Positions 1 through 9,995 are shown, counted from the first letter of the stretch. The stretch is DNA of 28,750 bases from Verrucomicrobiota bacterium (GCA_023431185.1 JAEYXS010000097.1:1-28750), one strand, 5' to 3'. The notes: generated from the sequence alone by a model not told the origin. A program made the numbers and translations.

Positions 1-3000
1 GTTCACCGTCAACTGGCCGAAGTTCACCATGCCAGCCCCGGCCACAGTGATGTCACCCGCGCCAGAATTGAAGCTCGCCGTCCCGCTCACCGTCAGCGTG
101 TCTGCGTTGTCCGCCAGCGAAATGCTCGTGCCCGTGAATGTCGCATTCCCAGCGTCGATCACCACGCTCGCACCAGCCGCATCAGTGATGCTGCCCGCCG
201 ACGTCAGCACCAAGCTGTCGCCCGTGCTCGAACCCGTCAGCACCGTGTCGCTGTCCTCCGTGATGCTCACCGCGCCGCCCGTCGTGTTGAACGTCAAGCT
301 GCCAAAGTTCACCGTGGCTGTGCCGCCCAGACCAACCTGAATGGCACCATTGCCTACACCACCATTGAAACTGGCGGTACCGCTGACATTGTAAGTCTCG
401 TTGTCATCACCCAGCGCGAAGAACGTGCCCGTGAAAGAGGCATTCCCATTGTCCACCACCAAGCTCGTCCCGGACGTATCCTGAATCGAGCCCGAAGACA
501 CCAACACAAGGCTGTCCGCCGTGCTGCTGCCGACCAAGCCAGTGTCACTGTCCTCCGTGATGCTCACCGCGCCATCCGTCGTGTTGAACGTCAGGCTGCC
601 AAAGTTCACCGTGCCCGCCGCCGCCACCGTGATCGCACCCGCACCACCGTTGAAGCTCGCGATGCCATTCAACACGCTCAGCACATCCGTCGCATTGTCC
701 GCCAGGCTGATGCTCGTGCCGTTGAACGTCGCATTCCCGCTGTCAATCGTCACACTGGTCGCCGTCGCATCCGTGATGCTCCCTGCCGACGTCAGTACCA
801 GGCTGTCGCCCGTGCTCGTCCCCGTCAGCACCGTGTCGCTGTCCTCCGTGATCGCCACCGCACCACCCGTCGTGTTGAACGTCAGGCTGCCAAAGTTGAT
901 CACATCACCCGCGTTATCACCGATAGTAATGCTGCTGGCCCCAGCGTTGAAGCTTGCCGTGCCGGGAACCGTAATCGTCGTATTCGCCCCATCCGTGATG
1001 GCTCCATTGGCCGTCACCGTCAGGTTGCCGGTCGTCAGCGAGAAGGTCCGGGTGTTCCCGTTCGGATTGAAGGTCACCGTGCTGCCGCTCACCAAGGTCA
1101 AAGCGCCGATGCCGCCATCCAATGCCACGTTGGCATCATCCGCTACCGTGATCGTGCCGGTATTGCCGTTACCGATGGTCAGCAACGGAGTAGTGATCGC
1201 ATTCAGATCCGTCGCCGTGAAATTCATCTGCTGGGTGTTGTCTTCCAGACCGATGGTTCGACCATTGGTCAACTGACGCAAGGTTACCGAAGTGCCGCCC
1301 GTAATGGCCTGGGCATTCAGGTTGATCGTATCCGCCCGGACATCGACCGTCGTCGCGGTGACCGCCGCATTGAAGGTGGCCGTACCTGCCGAGATGCTGA
1401 ACGCACCGATGGTATCCGCCCCACCAATGGCGCCGCTGATGGTCACCGTCGCCGTTCCGGCCAGAAGTTCGAGCCCGACGTTGTCCGTGTTGTCTTCGAC
1501 ATTGCCGATCGTGATGTTCGCATCCGTGCCCGTGGCATCGGTGGAGATCGTGATGATGCTGTTGCCATCCGCAGTAAGCAGGATGCTGCCCGCCACACCA
1601 TCCAGCGCCACCGCACCCGCGTTAGCTTCACCCGTGGTGGAGATGTCGCCCGCGAGAGTCAAGTTGCCGGTGGTGTTGATATCCAAGGCATCGCCACCGT
1701 TATTCGCACCGTCACCCAAAGTCATGGCACCCAGGCTGGCCGAAGCCGCCGTGATGTCCAGATGATCCAGATTGCCCAGCGTGGCACCGGAAAGATTCGC
1801 CGCGGCATTGCCGGCTTCAATGGTCAAACCGTTCACAAAAGCCGTCGGGCTGCTGTTGATAGTACCCGTGATGGTCACCGCACCACCCGTAGCGTCGCTG
1901 GAATCCAAAGTGATCGAGTTGATCAGATTGATGGTTGTGGCAAAGAGATCGATCGTGCCGCCCGCGCCAGCACCGCTGGAGTTATGACTGAAGAGGTTGG
2001 CGCTGAGATCCAACTGGGTCACCGGGGTGCCGTTGACACCGATCCGGATCGCTCCGCCATCGATGGTTTCCACCGTACTATCCAAGTCCACCACATCCGC
2101 ATCATTCACGATGAACTGGCCCAATTCCTGACCCGCTGTCCCGCCGATAGCCCCCTGGAAGGTGGCATCACCGCTGCCTGCCACATTGATCAACAGGCCG
2201 TTATTGGCCGTCCCATCATTGATCGTGGAAGTGAAGAGCAGGTCATCCGCATCCTCACCGCCGTTCAAGGTGATACCGACGACCGCACCGCCGGCATTCA
2301 ACACCACCGGTCCGGTGAAGGTGATCGCACCCGTGGTGCTGGTGTAGACATTGTCATTCAGATTGATGGTGCCAGCCGTCACCGCGATGTTGCCCGTGAC
2401 CGTCACATCTTCCAGATTCGCAACGGCTGCCGAAACCACCGTCAGTCCGGCCAGATTCCGGGTGGAACCAGCATTGCCCTGCAGGTTCACATTGCCAGCC
2501 CCCGCAGCCAGGGAGATGGTATTGTCTGAAGAAGTGTCTTCGATGACACTGCTAAAGGTGATGTTGGCACCGCCAGCCGTAGCCACTGAAATCGTGCCAG
2601 CCGCGGCGGTGAGTTCGACCGCACCGGTGAAGTTGATCGCCCCGGCCGTTGTCGTGGTGTAGGAGTTACCACCCAAATTGATGACCGTGCTGGCCGTGAT
2701 ATTGATCGGGTTGTTGTCCACCCGGACATTGTTCAACGAGACCGTGTCACCTTCGATCTGCAGCGTGCCCAAAGTCGTCGTAGCGCCGTAGGTGCCACCC
2801 AAGGTGACCGCCGCATCATCCGCCCCGCCGTTCGCCGCGCCCAAGTCAGCATCGATGAACAGGGTGTCCGTGTTCGCGTTGTTGAAGGACTCAATGTTGT
2901 TGTTGATGGTAACCGCTGCCGCCGTCACCGTGTTGGCATCCGTGGTGTCCAGCGTCCGGGCACCGTCAATGTTCAACCGGCCGCTGATGGTGATCGTCCC

Positions 3001-6000
3001 GCCCGAGGTCGTGATGTTCGCGCCCAAACGGGTGCCGTTGCCGCTGTTGATCGTCACACTGTTACCCGCCGTGGTGGAAGTATCGATGGCGTTCAGAACC
3101 AGCACCGTGCCTGCCGCGCCACCCGCGTTGAACTCCACACTGTCAAGCCAGTTGTAAGCCCCGCCGGTATCGATGGCTGCACCGAGCGTAGCTGAACCGA
3201 AGATGATCCGGCTGAAACCGTCCGCCAGGAAGTTCAACTCACCGTTCGTGATCTGTAAGGTGCCCGCACCGCCATCCACACCAATTGTGGCATCATTGTT
3301 GAAGTCCGTGAAAGTGATCGTGCCCGTGCCGGAGACCGTGTTGAAGAGGTCGATGGAGTCCGCCGCGAACCGGATGTTACCGCCGCCCGTGGCGGTCAGG
3401 GTATTCAGCACATTGATGTCCGTCGTCGTGGTGATGTTCACGCTGCCAGCCGAGACAGTGTTGTTGAAAGTCGTCGTGCCCGTGCCCGTGGTCTGGGTCA
3501 GCGCCCCAGAAACCACCACCGTGTTGTTGAAGTTCACGTTGTTGGCGTTGGCCACCGTCAGGGAGCCCGGAGCCAGGATGCTGCCGACCTGCCCCGTGAA
3601 AGTGACGTTACCCGTACCCGAATTGACCGAGAGGGAGTTGTTCGAGCCACCGGCCGCATCATCATCCACCGTGCTCGTGAACAGTATGCTGGCATTGCCG
3701 TCGGCCGTATTGATGCTGGCCGCACCGCCCAGGGTGACCGCACCGGTGATCGTCACGTCACCAGCGTTGTCGTCATTCGAGGTCGTGATCGCCCCCGTCA
3801 GCGTGATAACGTTAGCCGTGACCGAAACCTGATTGATACCCGTGCCATTGCCTACCGCCCCCAAGGTCACCGTGCCCGTGCCGGCATTGATGCTCACATC
3901 CTCATCCGAAGTACCCTGGATGCTGCTGATGCTGATATTGCCACCAGTCGAGCTGATGACCAGATGAGAACCATCACTCAAGGTCATGCCGCCTTGGGAC
4001 ATCGTCAGGCTGGTCGCCGTGAAAGTCGTCGTCGCACCTGCGGTCAAAGCGAACGTGCCGCCGCCACCATTGTAGGTCTGGGTGGGGGTCGTGTAGGTAG
4101 TGCCAGCGAAGGTGATGCCGCTGCTGCTGTTTACTGCCACCGTTCCGAGGGCGTCACTGTTACCGATATTCTGGAAAGTCACCGTGCCGGTTCCCGCATC
4201 GATGTTCAACGTCCGGTTGCCGGCATCATCGTTGATGTTACCATTGAAGACGACATCACCCGCGCCAGCACCCGAGCTGATGGAGATGTTACCGCCCACC
4301 GTCACGTTGTTGCGGAAGCGGATGTTGGCATTGTTCGAGTCGATGCCCGCCGCCAGTGTCAGACTGGTGTTGCCCTGGATGTCGATCGCACCGGCCGTCG
4401 TGATCACGCCGCCGATGGTGACGTTAGCGGCATTGATGTTCACCGCACCGCCCGTCGTGGCGATTACACCGGAGGCCGTGCTTGTAAAGTCACCACCCAA
4501 GGCCGCTCCACCCGGAACGCCCGCCGTGAAGGCACCACCGTTAAGAGCGATTGCACCGCTCAGGGTGACATTGCGGCCGGCTACGAAAGTGACCCCACCG
4601 CTGCCATTGTTATTGATTGCCACTGCTGCGTTCACCGTGATGTCCCGGGTCGCGTTCAAGGTCAGGCTGTTCGCACTGTTCCAGTTGAAGCCGTTCATCA
4701 CCGTGATGTCACCGTTGCCGCCGAACCCGGACGCCGTAGTCACTTCCACCGAGCTGAGGTTCAGTTGGTTCGCCAGGGTGGTGGTGTTCAAGTTGGCCGT
4801 TCCCGCCGTGCCGCTGAACTGGTTGGCCGCAAAAGTGATGGAGGAATCCGCCGCCGTGCTGATCGTGATATCGGTCGGGTCGAGCAAGAGCGTGCCGATC
4901 ACACCCTGCGGCGCCCGCAGATCCGCCGAACCGCTGAAGCCCAAAAAGCCGGAACTGGAAACTTCCGCGAAGCCACCATTGCCACCCGCCGCACCGCCGC
5001 GGGCGGAAATCGTGCCTTCAAAACCCGTCGCCTCGTCGCTCCAGAGGATGACCTTGCCGCCATTGCCGCTCTCCAGCGCATCCGCCTTCAAGGTCGTTTG
5101 CGGACCAGCATAGGTGATCAACGCATTCGGCACTGCCGGGTTGTTACCCTGATAATCACCACCAACCAAAATATTGCCACCACCGGTCTTGCCGCTGGCA
5201 TCCAGCTGCGCCGCACCCGTGAGCGCGATCTTCTCACCCACCACCGTGATGTCGCCACCCTTGCCACCCGCGTTCGAGGCGTCTAGCGTACCCGAGTTGA
5301 CTACCAAACCGCCTTCGGACTTCAACACCAGCTTGCCGCCTTCCATCGTCAAAGTCGGCTGCGCCCGGACCGTACCTCCGTTGTTGATCGCCACCGCGTA
5401 GATGTTACCACCCGCCGCGTTGATCTCCACCGAGGTCGCCTGCACGAGTCCCTGGTTGTCCACGCCCGCCGCCGCCGGTGCCGCTGAGTTGCCGAGCAAC
5501 ACACCAATGCGCTCATTGCCCTGCTGACGGAGCTCGATGCTCACGCCCGCCGCGAGACCAGCCGTGCCGCTCGCGTTGATCGTACCGGAATTTTTGACCG
5601 TGTGACCGAAAAGAAAAATATCACCACCGAGGGCGCTGATCGTACCAAGGTTCTCGATGCCAGCCGTCGTGCTGCCCAAGAACTGCATGTTGCCGCCCGA
5701 GAGGAAGGCGCCGTCTGTCACGTCAAGCGTGGAACCCACGAACGTCGCCGCGTTGATCTGGCCGGACGGCCCCACGAGAATGCCGTTCGGGTTGATGAGG
5801 TACACCTGTCCATTCGCCTGGAGCGTGCCGAGCAGCTGGGAGGGTGAACCGGAGAGTACACGGTTCAACACTGCGGCGTCGGCTCCCGGCTGAATGAAGC
5901 GTGTCAGCTCACCCAAACCAATGGAGAAATCTTGCCAGTTAATGATCGCGGTGGGGCTCGTCTGGTGAATCGTGGTCACAGCCGTGCCCTCGCCGGAAAT

Positions 6001-6114
6001 CGTCGCGCTACCCGCCGCGACGGATCCCCCCAAAGGATTCGCCCTGCCCTGATTTACCGCGAGGCCCAGCGCCATCGACGACAAAACCAGCCTTGTGAAC
6101 AGCTTGTTTTTCAT
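1..6114 (-). CDS. Giant filamentous haemagglutinin-like adhesin, two-partner secretion exoprotein (3' end beyond window)
   Basis: One frame stays open from the ATG at 6114 to the left edge: 2038 codons without a stop. The start gives a signal peptide (MKNKLFTRLVLSSMALGLAV, likely cut after GRA near residue 25). A TPS/haemagglutination-activity domain follows, with the hallmark pieces INWQDFSIG (about residues 58-66), a VYLINPNGILVG block near residues 104-115, and a later GGDIFLFG strand. This domain is recognised by an outer-membrane TpsB (FhaC-like) pore in known systems. The rest is low-complexity, rich in Thr, Gly, Asn, Ala and Val, with strands such as VNFGSLTFNTT, as in right-handed beta-helix adhesins; the last 300 residues in the window are 95-99 residue tandem repeats. 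Role inferred: surface attachment or matrix protein. No TpsB gene is in the window. The C-terminus, and so any anchor or sorting domain, is not visible. Confidence 0.9.
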   Translation of the reverse strand, partial: MKNKLFTRLVLSSMALGLAVNQGRANPLGGSVAAGSATISGEGTAVTTIHQTSPTAIINWQDFSIGLGELTRFIQPGADAAVLNRVLSGSPSQLLGTLQANGQVYLINPNGILVGPSGQINAATFVGSTLDVTDGAFLSGGNMQFLGSTTAGIENLGTISALGGDIFLFGHTVKNSGTINASGTAGLAAGVSIELRQQGNERIGVLLGNSAAPAAAGVDNQGLVQATSVEINAAGGNIYAVAINNGGTVRAQPTLTMEGGKLVLKSEGGLVVNSGTLDASNAGGKGGDITVVGEKIALTGAAQLDASGKTGGGNILVGGDYQGNNPAVPNALITYAGPQTTLKADALESGNGGKVILWSDEATGFEGTISARGGAAGGNGGFAEVSSSGFLGFSGSADLRAPQGVIGTLLLDPTDITISTAADSSITFAANQFSGTAGTANLNTTTLANQLNLSSVEVTTASGFGGNGDITVMNGFNWNSANSLTLNATRDITVNAAVAINNNGSGGVTFVAGRNVTLSGAIALNGGAFTAGVPGGAALGGDFTSTASGVIATTGGAVNINAANVTIGGVITTAGAIDIQGNTSLTLAAGIDSNNANIRFRNNVTVGGNISISSGAGAGDVVFNGNINDDAGNRTLNIDAGTGTVTFQNIGNSDALGTVAVNSSSGITFAGTTYTTPTQTYNGGGGTFALTAGATTTFTATSLTMSQGGMTLSDGSHLVISSTGGNISISSIQGTSDEDVSINAGTGTVTLGAVGNGTGINQVSVTANVITLTGAITTSNDDNAGDVTITGAVTLGGAASINTADGNASILFTSTVDDDAAGGSNNSLSVNSGTGNVTFTGQVGSILAPGSLTVANANNVNFNNTVVVSGALTQTTGTGTTTFNNTVSAGSVNITTTTDINVLNTLTATGGGNIRFAADSIDLFNTVSGTGTITFTDFNNDATIGVDGGAGTLQITNGELNFLADGFSRIIFGSATLGAAIDTGGAYNWLDSVEFNAGGAAGTVLVLNAIDTSTTAGNSVTINSGNGTRLGANITTSGGTITISGRLNIDGARTLDTTDANTVTAAAVTINNNIESFNNANTDTLFIDADLGAANGGADDAAVTLGGTYGATTTLGTLQIEGDTVSLNNVRVDNNPINITASTVINLGGNSYTTTTAGAINFTGAVELTAAAGTISVATAGGANITFSSVIEDTSSDNTISLAAGAGNVNLQGNAGSTRNLAGLTVVSAAVANLEDVTVTGNIAVTAGTINLNDNVYTSTTGAITFTGPVVLNAGGAVVGITLNGGEDADDLLFTSTINDGTANNGLLINVAGSGDATFQGAIGGTAGQELGQFIVNDADVVDLDSTVETIDGGAIRIGVNGTPVTQLDLSANLFSHNSSGAGAGGTIDLFATTINLINSITLDSSDATGGAVTITGTINSSPTAFVNGLTIEAGNAAANLSGATLGNLDHLDITAASASLGAMTLGDGANNGGDALDINTTGNLTLAGDISTTGEANAGAVALDGVAGSILLTADGNSIITISTDATGTDANITIGNVEDNTDNVGLELLAGTATVTISGAIGGADTIGAFSISAGTATFNAAVTATTVDVRADTINLNAQAITGGTSVTLRQLTNGRTIGLEDNTQQMNFTATDLNAITTPLLTIGNGNTGTITVADDANVALDGGIGALTLVSGSTVTFNPNGNTRTFSLTTGNLTVTANGAITDGANTTITVPGTASFNAGASSITIGDNAGDVINFGSLTFNTTGGAVAITEDSDTVLTGTSTGDSLVLTSAGSITDATATSVTIDSGNATFNGTSISLADNATDVLSVLNGIASFNGGAGAITVAAAGTVNFGSLTFNTTDGAVSITEDSDTGLVGSSTADSLVLVSSGSIQDTSGTSLVVDNGNASFTGTFFALGDDNETYNVSGTASFNGGVGNGAIQVGLGGTATVNFGSLTFNTTGGAVSITEDSDTVLTGSSTGDSLVLTSAGSITDAAGASVVIDAGNATFTGTSISLADNADTLTVSGTASFNSGAGDITVAGAGMVNFGQLTVN
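29..901 (-). repeat. Three in-frame tandem repeats inside the adhesin gene
   Basis: Units at 29-313 (285 nt), 314-610 (297 nt) and 611-901 (291 nt) each end, on the plus strand, with a near-identical boundary ctgccaaagttcacc. A further boundary at 13-28 shows the array continues towards the left edge. All lengths are multiples of three (95, 99, 97 residues). Each unit reads VNFG.LTFNTT, then SITEDSDT.L.G.S, DSLVL.S.GSI.D, NA.F.GT and ASFN.GAG.I.V. The DNA is closely similar between units, which points to recent duplication. Unit length varies by two to four codons. Confidence 0.85.
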
Positions 6115-6152
6115 GGGACTAATATTGCTACTCTCTCACTTAGCGTCTCTTT

Positions 6153-6180
6153 TCTATACAAGTCGTTGTGAAACGTCAAG
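6153..6180 (-). promoter_or_regulatory. Candidate sigma70 promoter of the adhesin gene
   Basis: Read on the minus strand, CTTGAC (6175-6180) is followed after 16 nt by TATAGA (6153-6158). This places transcription start near 6146 and gives a leader of about 32 nt before the ATG at 6114. Shifting the -35 by one base gives TTGACG with a 15-nt spacer. No clear Shine-Dalgarno lies before the ATG. The assignment rests on consensus match only. Confidence 0.4.
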
Positions 6181-6300
6181 TTAGGAAAGGGACAGCAAAA
6201 AAACGTCTAGTTTCCAACCCGGAGACACTCTCAGGGTTGCCACGGAACAGTTTTTACACCAATCCCGCATGGAATAATCCGTACCACTTCGTAGCACTGC

Positions 6301-7746
6301 CTACTTCTTGTTACGCTTGTCCAATTCCGTCTGAAACGCCGCCGCGCGCTTCTGCGCTTCGGACACTTCCTCCGGCTTCAACTGCTGCAAGACAAACTGC
6401 CGGTTGTTCACCGCGTTCGTGTTGCCCTGCGACGCCGCCAGGTTGAACCACTTGTACGCCTCTACCAAATCCTTCTGCGTGCCCTTGCCGTTCGCCAGGA
6501 ACACACCCAAGTTATACTGCGCCAGATCCAGCCCGGCGTTCGCCGCCTTCTGGAACCATACCAACGCCGCGTTCTGATCCACCGGAACTCCCTTGCCCTG
6601 GTCCAGCATCCAGCCGACCTCGTTCTGCGAGCGGACCAAACCCTGCTCGGCCGCCTTCAAGTACCACTTGTATGCTTCCGCCTCGTTCTTCGCCACGCCC
6701 TTGCCGTTGGCATACATGACGCCAAGGTTATGCTGCGCGATGGCCAGACCGCCCGCTGCCGCCTTCGAGTACCACTCAAACGCCTGCTTGTCGTCTTCCT
6801 TCACCCCGGCACCCGTGTCATACAGCCAGCCGAGTTCGTTCTGCGCCGTGATGTCACCGAGCTCCGCCGCCTTCTGGTAATTCTCCACGGCGGCCACCAT
6901 GTTCGTGGCTCCGCCGCGACCACGCGCATTCATCAACCCGAGGTAGTAGTAAGACTGCGGATTCTTTCCTGCCGCCGCCTTCTCGAACCACTTCTTCGCC
7001 TCCACATCGCTCTGCTCCACGCCATTGCCGAAGAAATAGAGGATGCCGAGATTTTTCTGTGCGGTAGCCTCGCCCTTTTCCGCCGCCTGACGGAACCACT
7101 TCACTGCCTCACCCTGATCTTGCTTGCCCGCGAGCCCGGAAGACATCAGCCAGCCGAGTTCGTTCTGCGCCTGGACGTCGCCCTTCTCGGCCGCCTTGCC
7201 CAGCCACTTCGCCGCCTCGGGATAATTCTGCTTCACTCCCCAGCCCTTGAGATACATCACCCCGAGGTTGCGTTGCGCGAGCACCACATTCTGCTCCGCC
7301 GCCTTCTGGTAAAAATTCGCCGCTTTCGCGTAATCTTTCTCCACACCGTTGCCGCCGTTGACGTAGTAGAAAGCCGCCTCCGTTTGCGCCGTCGCATCAC
7401 CGCCCTCCGCCGCGAGCGTCAGCCACTTCAGCCCCTGCACCTGATCCACCGGCACACCTTGGCCGCGGAAATACATCACGCCCAAAATCCGTTGCGCCAC
7501 CACCTCACCTTGCTCCGCCGCCTTCTTCAACCACGTGGCCGCATCACCAAAATGCTGCAGCACTCCCTGGCCTTGATAATAAAGAATTCCCAACTGCGTT
7601 TGCGCCTTCGCATCACCCTTCGCCGCCGCCGCCATGATCTTCTCCACTTCGGGCGAAGCACCGTAAGAATTCGAGGCCAAGACACCCGCCGACAGGGTCA
7701 AACCGAGTGCTACTGCTGTGAAATTTTTCCCGAGGAAATTGCTCAT
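6301..7746 (-). CDS. Secreted Sel1-repeat protein, 481 residues
   Basis: The ATG at 7746 was chosen because it starts a signal peptide (MSNFLGKNFTAVALGLTLSA, cut near SYGA). The frame extends upstream only to a TTG at 7785. After the signal come 11 Sel1-like repeats of about 36 residues, with the pattern AQ.NLGVMY..G.GV..D...A.KW...AA..G. Three repeats (5, 8 and 10) carry a variant opening, NELGWL. A C-terminal cap of about 40 residues (TNAVNNRQFVLQQL onwards) ends the protein. Sel1 repeats are alpha/alpha solenoids that scaffold protein-protein contacts, and exported forms act in the periplasm. The partner is unknown. The gene lies upstream of the adhesin in the same direction with 186 nt between them, so independent transcription is likely. 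A larger paralogue lies at 22754-25039. Confidence 0.9.
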   Translation of the reverse strand: MSNFLGKNFTAVALGLTLSAGVLASNSYGASPEVEKIMAAAAKGDAKAQTQLGILYYQGQGVLQHFGDAATWLKKAAEQGEVVAQRILGVMYFRGQGVPVDQVQGLKWLTLAAEGGDATAQTEAAFYYVNGGNGVEKDYAKAANFYQKAAEQNVVLAQRNLGVMYLKGWGVKQNYPEAAKWLGKAAEKGDVQAQNELGWLMSSGLAGKQDQGEAVKWFRQAAEKGEATAQKNLGILYFFGNGVEQSDVEAKKWFEKAAAGKNPQSYYYLGLMNARGRGGATNMVAAVENYQKAAELGDITAQNELGWLYDTGAGVKEDDKQAFEWYSKAAAGGLAIAQHNLGVMYANGKGVAKNEAEAYKWYLKAAEQGLVRSQNEVGWMLDQGKGVPVDQNAALVWFQKAANAGLDLAQYNLGVFLANGKGTQKDLVEAYKWFNLAASQGNTNAVNNRQFVLQQLKPEEVSEAQKRAAAFQTELDKRNKK

Positions 7747-8038
7747 TGAGCGGACGTAATAGCCCAATTTAAGGACAAATGGCAACGGCTAAAGTGGTTC
7801 GTAACAAGAATTTAGCATTACTTATCCCTTTTTCTCAAAAATGAAAACGTTCGCACTGAATTTCTCATCTTTGGAGGCATTCAAAGCTTTCAGAATGCAA
7901 ACTCGAACACCTAAACCATGCAGAATCGTAGCCTAGAATTTGGCGCTCCAATTACGAGACCAACGGTGAATTTTTGGACAAAAATCAACCATCAGGACAG
8001 CCCTTATCAGCTCTAACCCATTCCTTTGATCATTCCTC
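7747..8038. other. Intergenic stretch of 292 nt without a recognisable gene
   Basis: This AT-richer gap separates the exporter stop from the Sel1 start. On the minus strand a weak promoter for the Sel1 gene can be read: TTGCCA then, after 18 nt, TATTAC just before the ATG. A second option is TTGAGA further upstream. The frame at 7933-8208 overlaps the exporter gene and has no protein-like features. No terminator hairpin with a T tract was found behind the exporter. Confidence 0.4.
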
Positions 8039-9874
8039 TTATTGGCCCGTCGGTGCAACCGACTCCAGCTTCTCGAACCCTTCCTCGATCGACCGCGTGT
8101 CTTGGATCCGCGCCAGCTTCGCATAGAGCCCGCCCGCATCCAGCAACTCCTCATGATTCCCGCGCTCGATGATTTCCCCGTGCCGCAAGACCAAAATCTG
8201 GTCCGCATTCCGGATCGTGCTCAAGCGATGCGCGATGACAAAACTCGTCCGTCCCGCCATCAGATGTTCGAGTGCTTCCTGGATCAGCTTCTCCGTCGCC
8301 GTATCCACTGACGCAGTCGCTTCATCCATGATCAAAATGGGCGCGTTTTTCAGCAGCGCCCGCGCGATGCTTACCCGCTGCTTCTCACCCACGCTCAACT
8401 TCACTCCGCGCTCGCCCACCTTGGAATCAAATCCCTCCGGCAACCGGCTGATGAAATCGTAGCAATTCGCCGCCTGCGCCGCCGCGATGAGTTCCGCCTC
8501 CGTCGCGTTCAGCTTCCCATACAGGATGTTCTCCCGGATAGTCCCGTTGAAGAGGAACGGTTCCTGGCTCACCACACTGATATGCTCGCGCAACGACTCC
8601 AGGGAGATACCGCTCACCTCTTGCCCATCAACCGTGATCTTCCCACCCGTCGCTTCATAGAAACACGGCAGCAGATTCACCAAAGTGGATTTGCCTGCCC
8701 CCGTCGGCCCCACCAGAGCGATCATCTCGCCCGGCTTCGCGTGCAGATTGATGCCCTTCAAGACCACCTTCTCCGGCCCATAGCCGAAACCCACGTTCTC
8801 GTATATTACTTCGCCCTTCACGGGCTCTTTCAGCTTCCCATGCCGCTCCGAGTTGGACCGCTCCGTCGGTGAATCCATGATGTCGAAAACCCGCTCACCT
8901 GCCGCGCGGGCCGCCTGCATCATCTGGTTCAACCCATGCAACCGGTTCACCGGCTCATAGAATAGCCCAAGGAACAGAAGGAAGCTGACCAGTTCACCCA
9001 CTGTCATCTGGTCCGCCAAGACCTGCTGCCCGCCATACCACAAGACCAGCACCGCCCCTGCCGAAGCCACGAACTTCATCGCTGGCGAGTAGTTCGCCCA
9101 AGCCCGCATGATGAGCAACGTCCCCTGCCGGAGCTTCTCTGCCCGGTCCGCGAACCGCACATCCTCATGGTCCTGTCGCCCGAACGCCTTGATCTGGCGG
9201 ACCCCTTGCAGGTTATCCATGAGCAGGGCGTTCATCGCGCTCGAAGCCTCCCGCTGTGCCCGATACCGCTTATGCGCCGTCAAGGTGTACCACAGCGCCC
9301 CCGCTGAAAGGATGGGAATGGGCACCAAAGCCAGCCACGTCAGCGTCGGATTCGTGTAAAACAGGATGCCCAAGACGCCAAAGATGCTCAAAATGGCCAC
9401 TGCCCCCTGCTCCGTGCCATCAATCAAGACCCGTTCCACGGAATTCACGTCCTCGATCACCCGCGTCATCAGGTCGCCCGAAGCCCGTTGGTCGAAATAC
9501 CCCACCGGCAACCGTTGCAGCCGCCCATACACCTCCCGCCGCATGTCGTACACCACATTCTGCTCCAATATATTGTTGATGCGGATGCGCAAACTGTCGA
9601 AGAGGTCCCGCAGCAGGAACGCCCCCAGCAACATCAGGATGGACGGCACCAGCATATCCCCCTGCTTTTTACCGATCACCTGGTCGATGATATATTCCGT
9701 CAGCTTCGGATACGCAAAGGAGCACACCACTGTCAGCAAAGCGCACGCCACCGTGGCCAGCGATAATGCCCGATAGGGCTTCAGATACACCGCCACCCGC
9801 TTGAGTACCTCCCAAGTGGAACGTTTCTTCGCATACGCCGGGTCCGCCGCCGTCAATCCAGAATGTCTCGTCAT
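8039..9874 (-). CDS. ABC exporter half-transporter, permease fused to ATPase (MsbA-type)
   Basis: This 611-residue protein has the usual length and order of a homodimeric type IV exporter: a six-helix membrane domain at about residues 30-325 and a nucleotide-binding domain at about 350-595. Visible motifs are Walker A GPTGAGKST (389-397), Q-loop SQEPF (Q437), signature LSVGEKQR (493-500, a variant of LSGGQ), Walker B ILIMDEAT and the H-loop His549 in IAHRLST. The family uses ATP to flip or export lipids, lipopeptides or drugs across the inner membrane. The substrate cannot be read from the sequence. The N-terminus is cytosolic with no signal peptide. The gene stands alone on its strand, 292 nt before the Sel1 gene and divergent from the plus-strand isomerase-like gene. 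Confidence 0.93.
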   Translation of the reverse strand: MTRHSGLTAADPAYAKKRSTWEVLKRVAVYLKPYRALSLATVACALLTVVCSFAYPKLTEYIIDQVIGKKQGDMLVPSILMLLGAFLLRDLFDSLRIRINNILEQNVVYDMRREVYGRLQRLPVGYFDQRASGDLMTRVIEDVNSVERVLIDGTEQGAVAILSIFGVLGILFYTNPTLTWLALVPIPILSAGALWYTLTAHKRYRAQREASSAMNALLMDNLQGVRQIKAFGRQDHEDVRFADRAEKLRQGTLLIMRAWANYSPAMKFVASAGAVLVLWYGGQQVLADQMTVGELVSFLLFLGLFYEPVNRLHGLNQMMQAARAAGERVFDIMDSPTERSNSERHGKLKEPVKGEVIYENVGFGYGPEKVVLKGINLHAKPGEMIALVGPTGAGKSTLVNLLPCFYEATGGKITVDGQEVSGISLESLREHISVVSQEPFLFNGTIRENILYGKLNATEAELIAAAQAANCYDFISRLPEGFDSKVGERGVKLSVGEKQRVSIARALLKNAPILIMDEATASVDTATEKLIQEALEHLMAGRTSFVIAHRLSTIRNADQILVLRHGEIIERGNHEELLDAGGLYAKLARIQDTRSIEEGFEKLESVAPTGQ

Positions 9875-9995
9875 TTTAATTCACTTCGCTTCTTGCTGTC
9901 TGCCCCATCGTCGTCAGCCAGCCGCTATCATCGTCCTGCCCCTTTCCGACTGCAAGCACACCCTACGACAGCCAAAAACCGCCCCTGCATTCATC

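Noticed and set aside
1..901. CRISPR array or satellite DNA
   Set aside because: The repeats are about 290 nt, coding and in frame; no short repeats with spacers occur.
29..5893. Long plus-strand frames over the left 6 kb (for example 521-1276, 3964-5286, 4100-5113)
   Set aside because: They are antisense to the uninterrupted adhesin frame. Their composition is rich in Val, Pro, Ala, Ser and Thr or in Arg, as expected from reading the repeats backwards, and none has a domain or start context.
7800..7825. CGTAACAAGA-N10-ACTTAT, similar to the sigma-promoter motif, plus strand
   Set aside because: The match is partial, and the nearest plus-strand gene is more than 2 kb away; probably chance.
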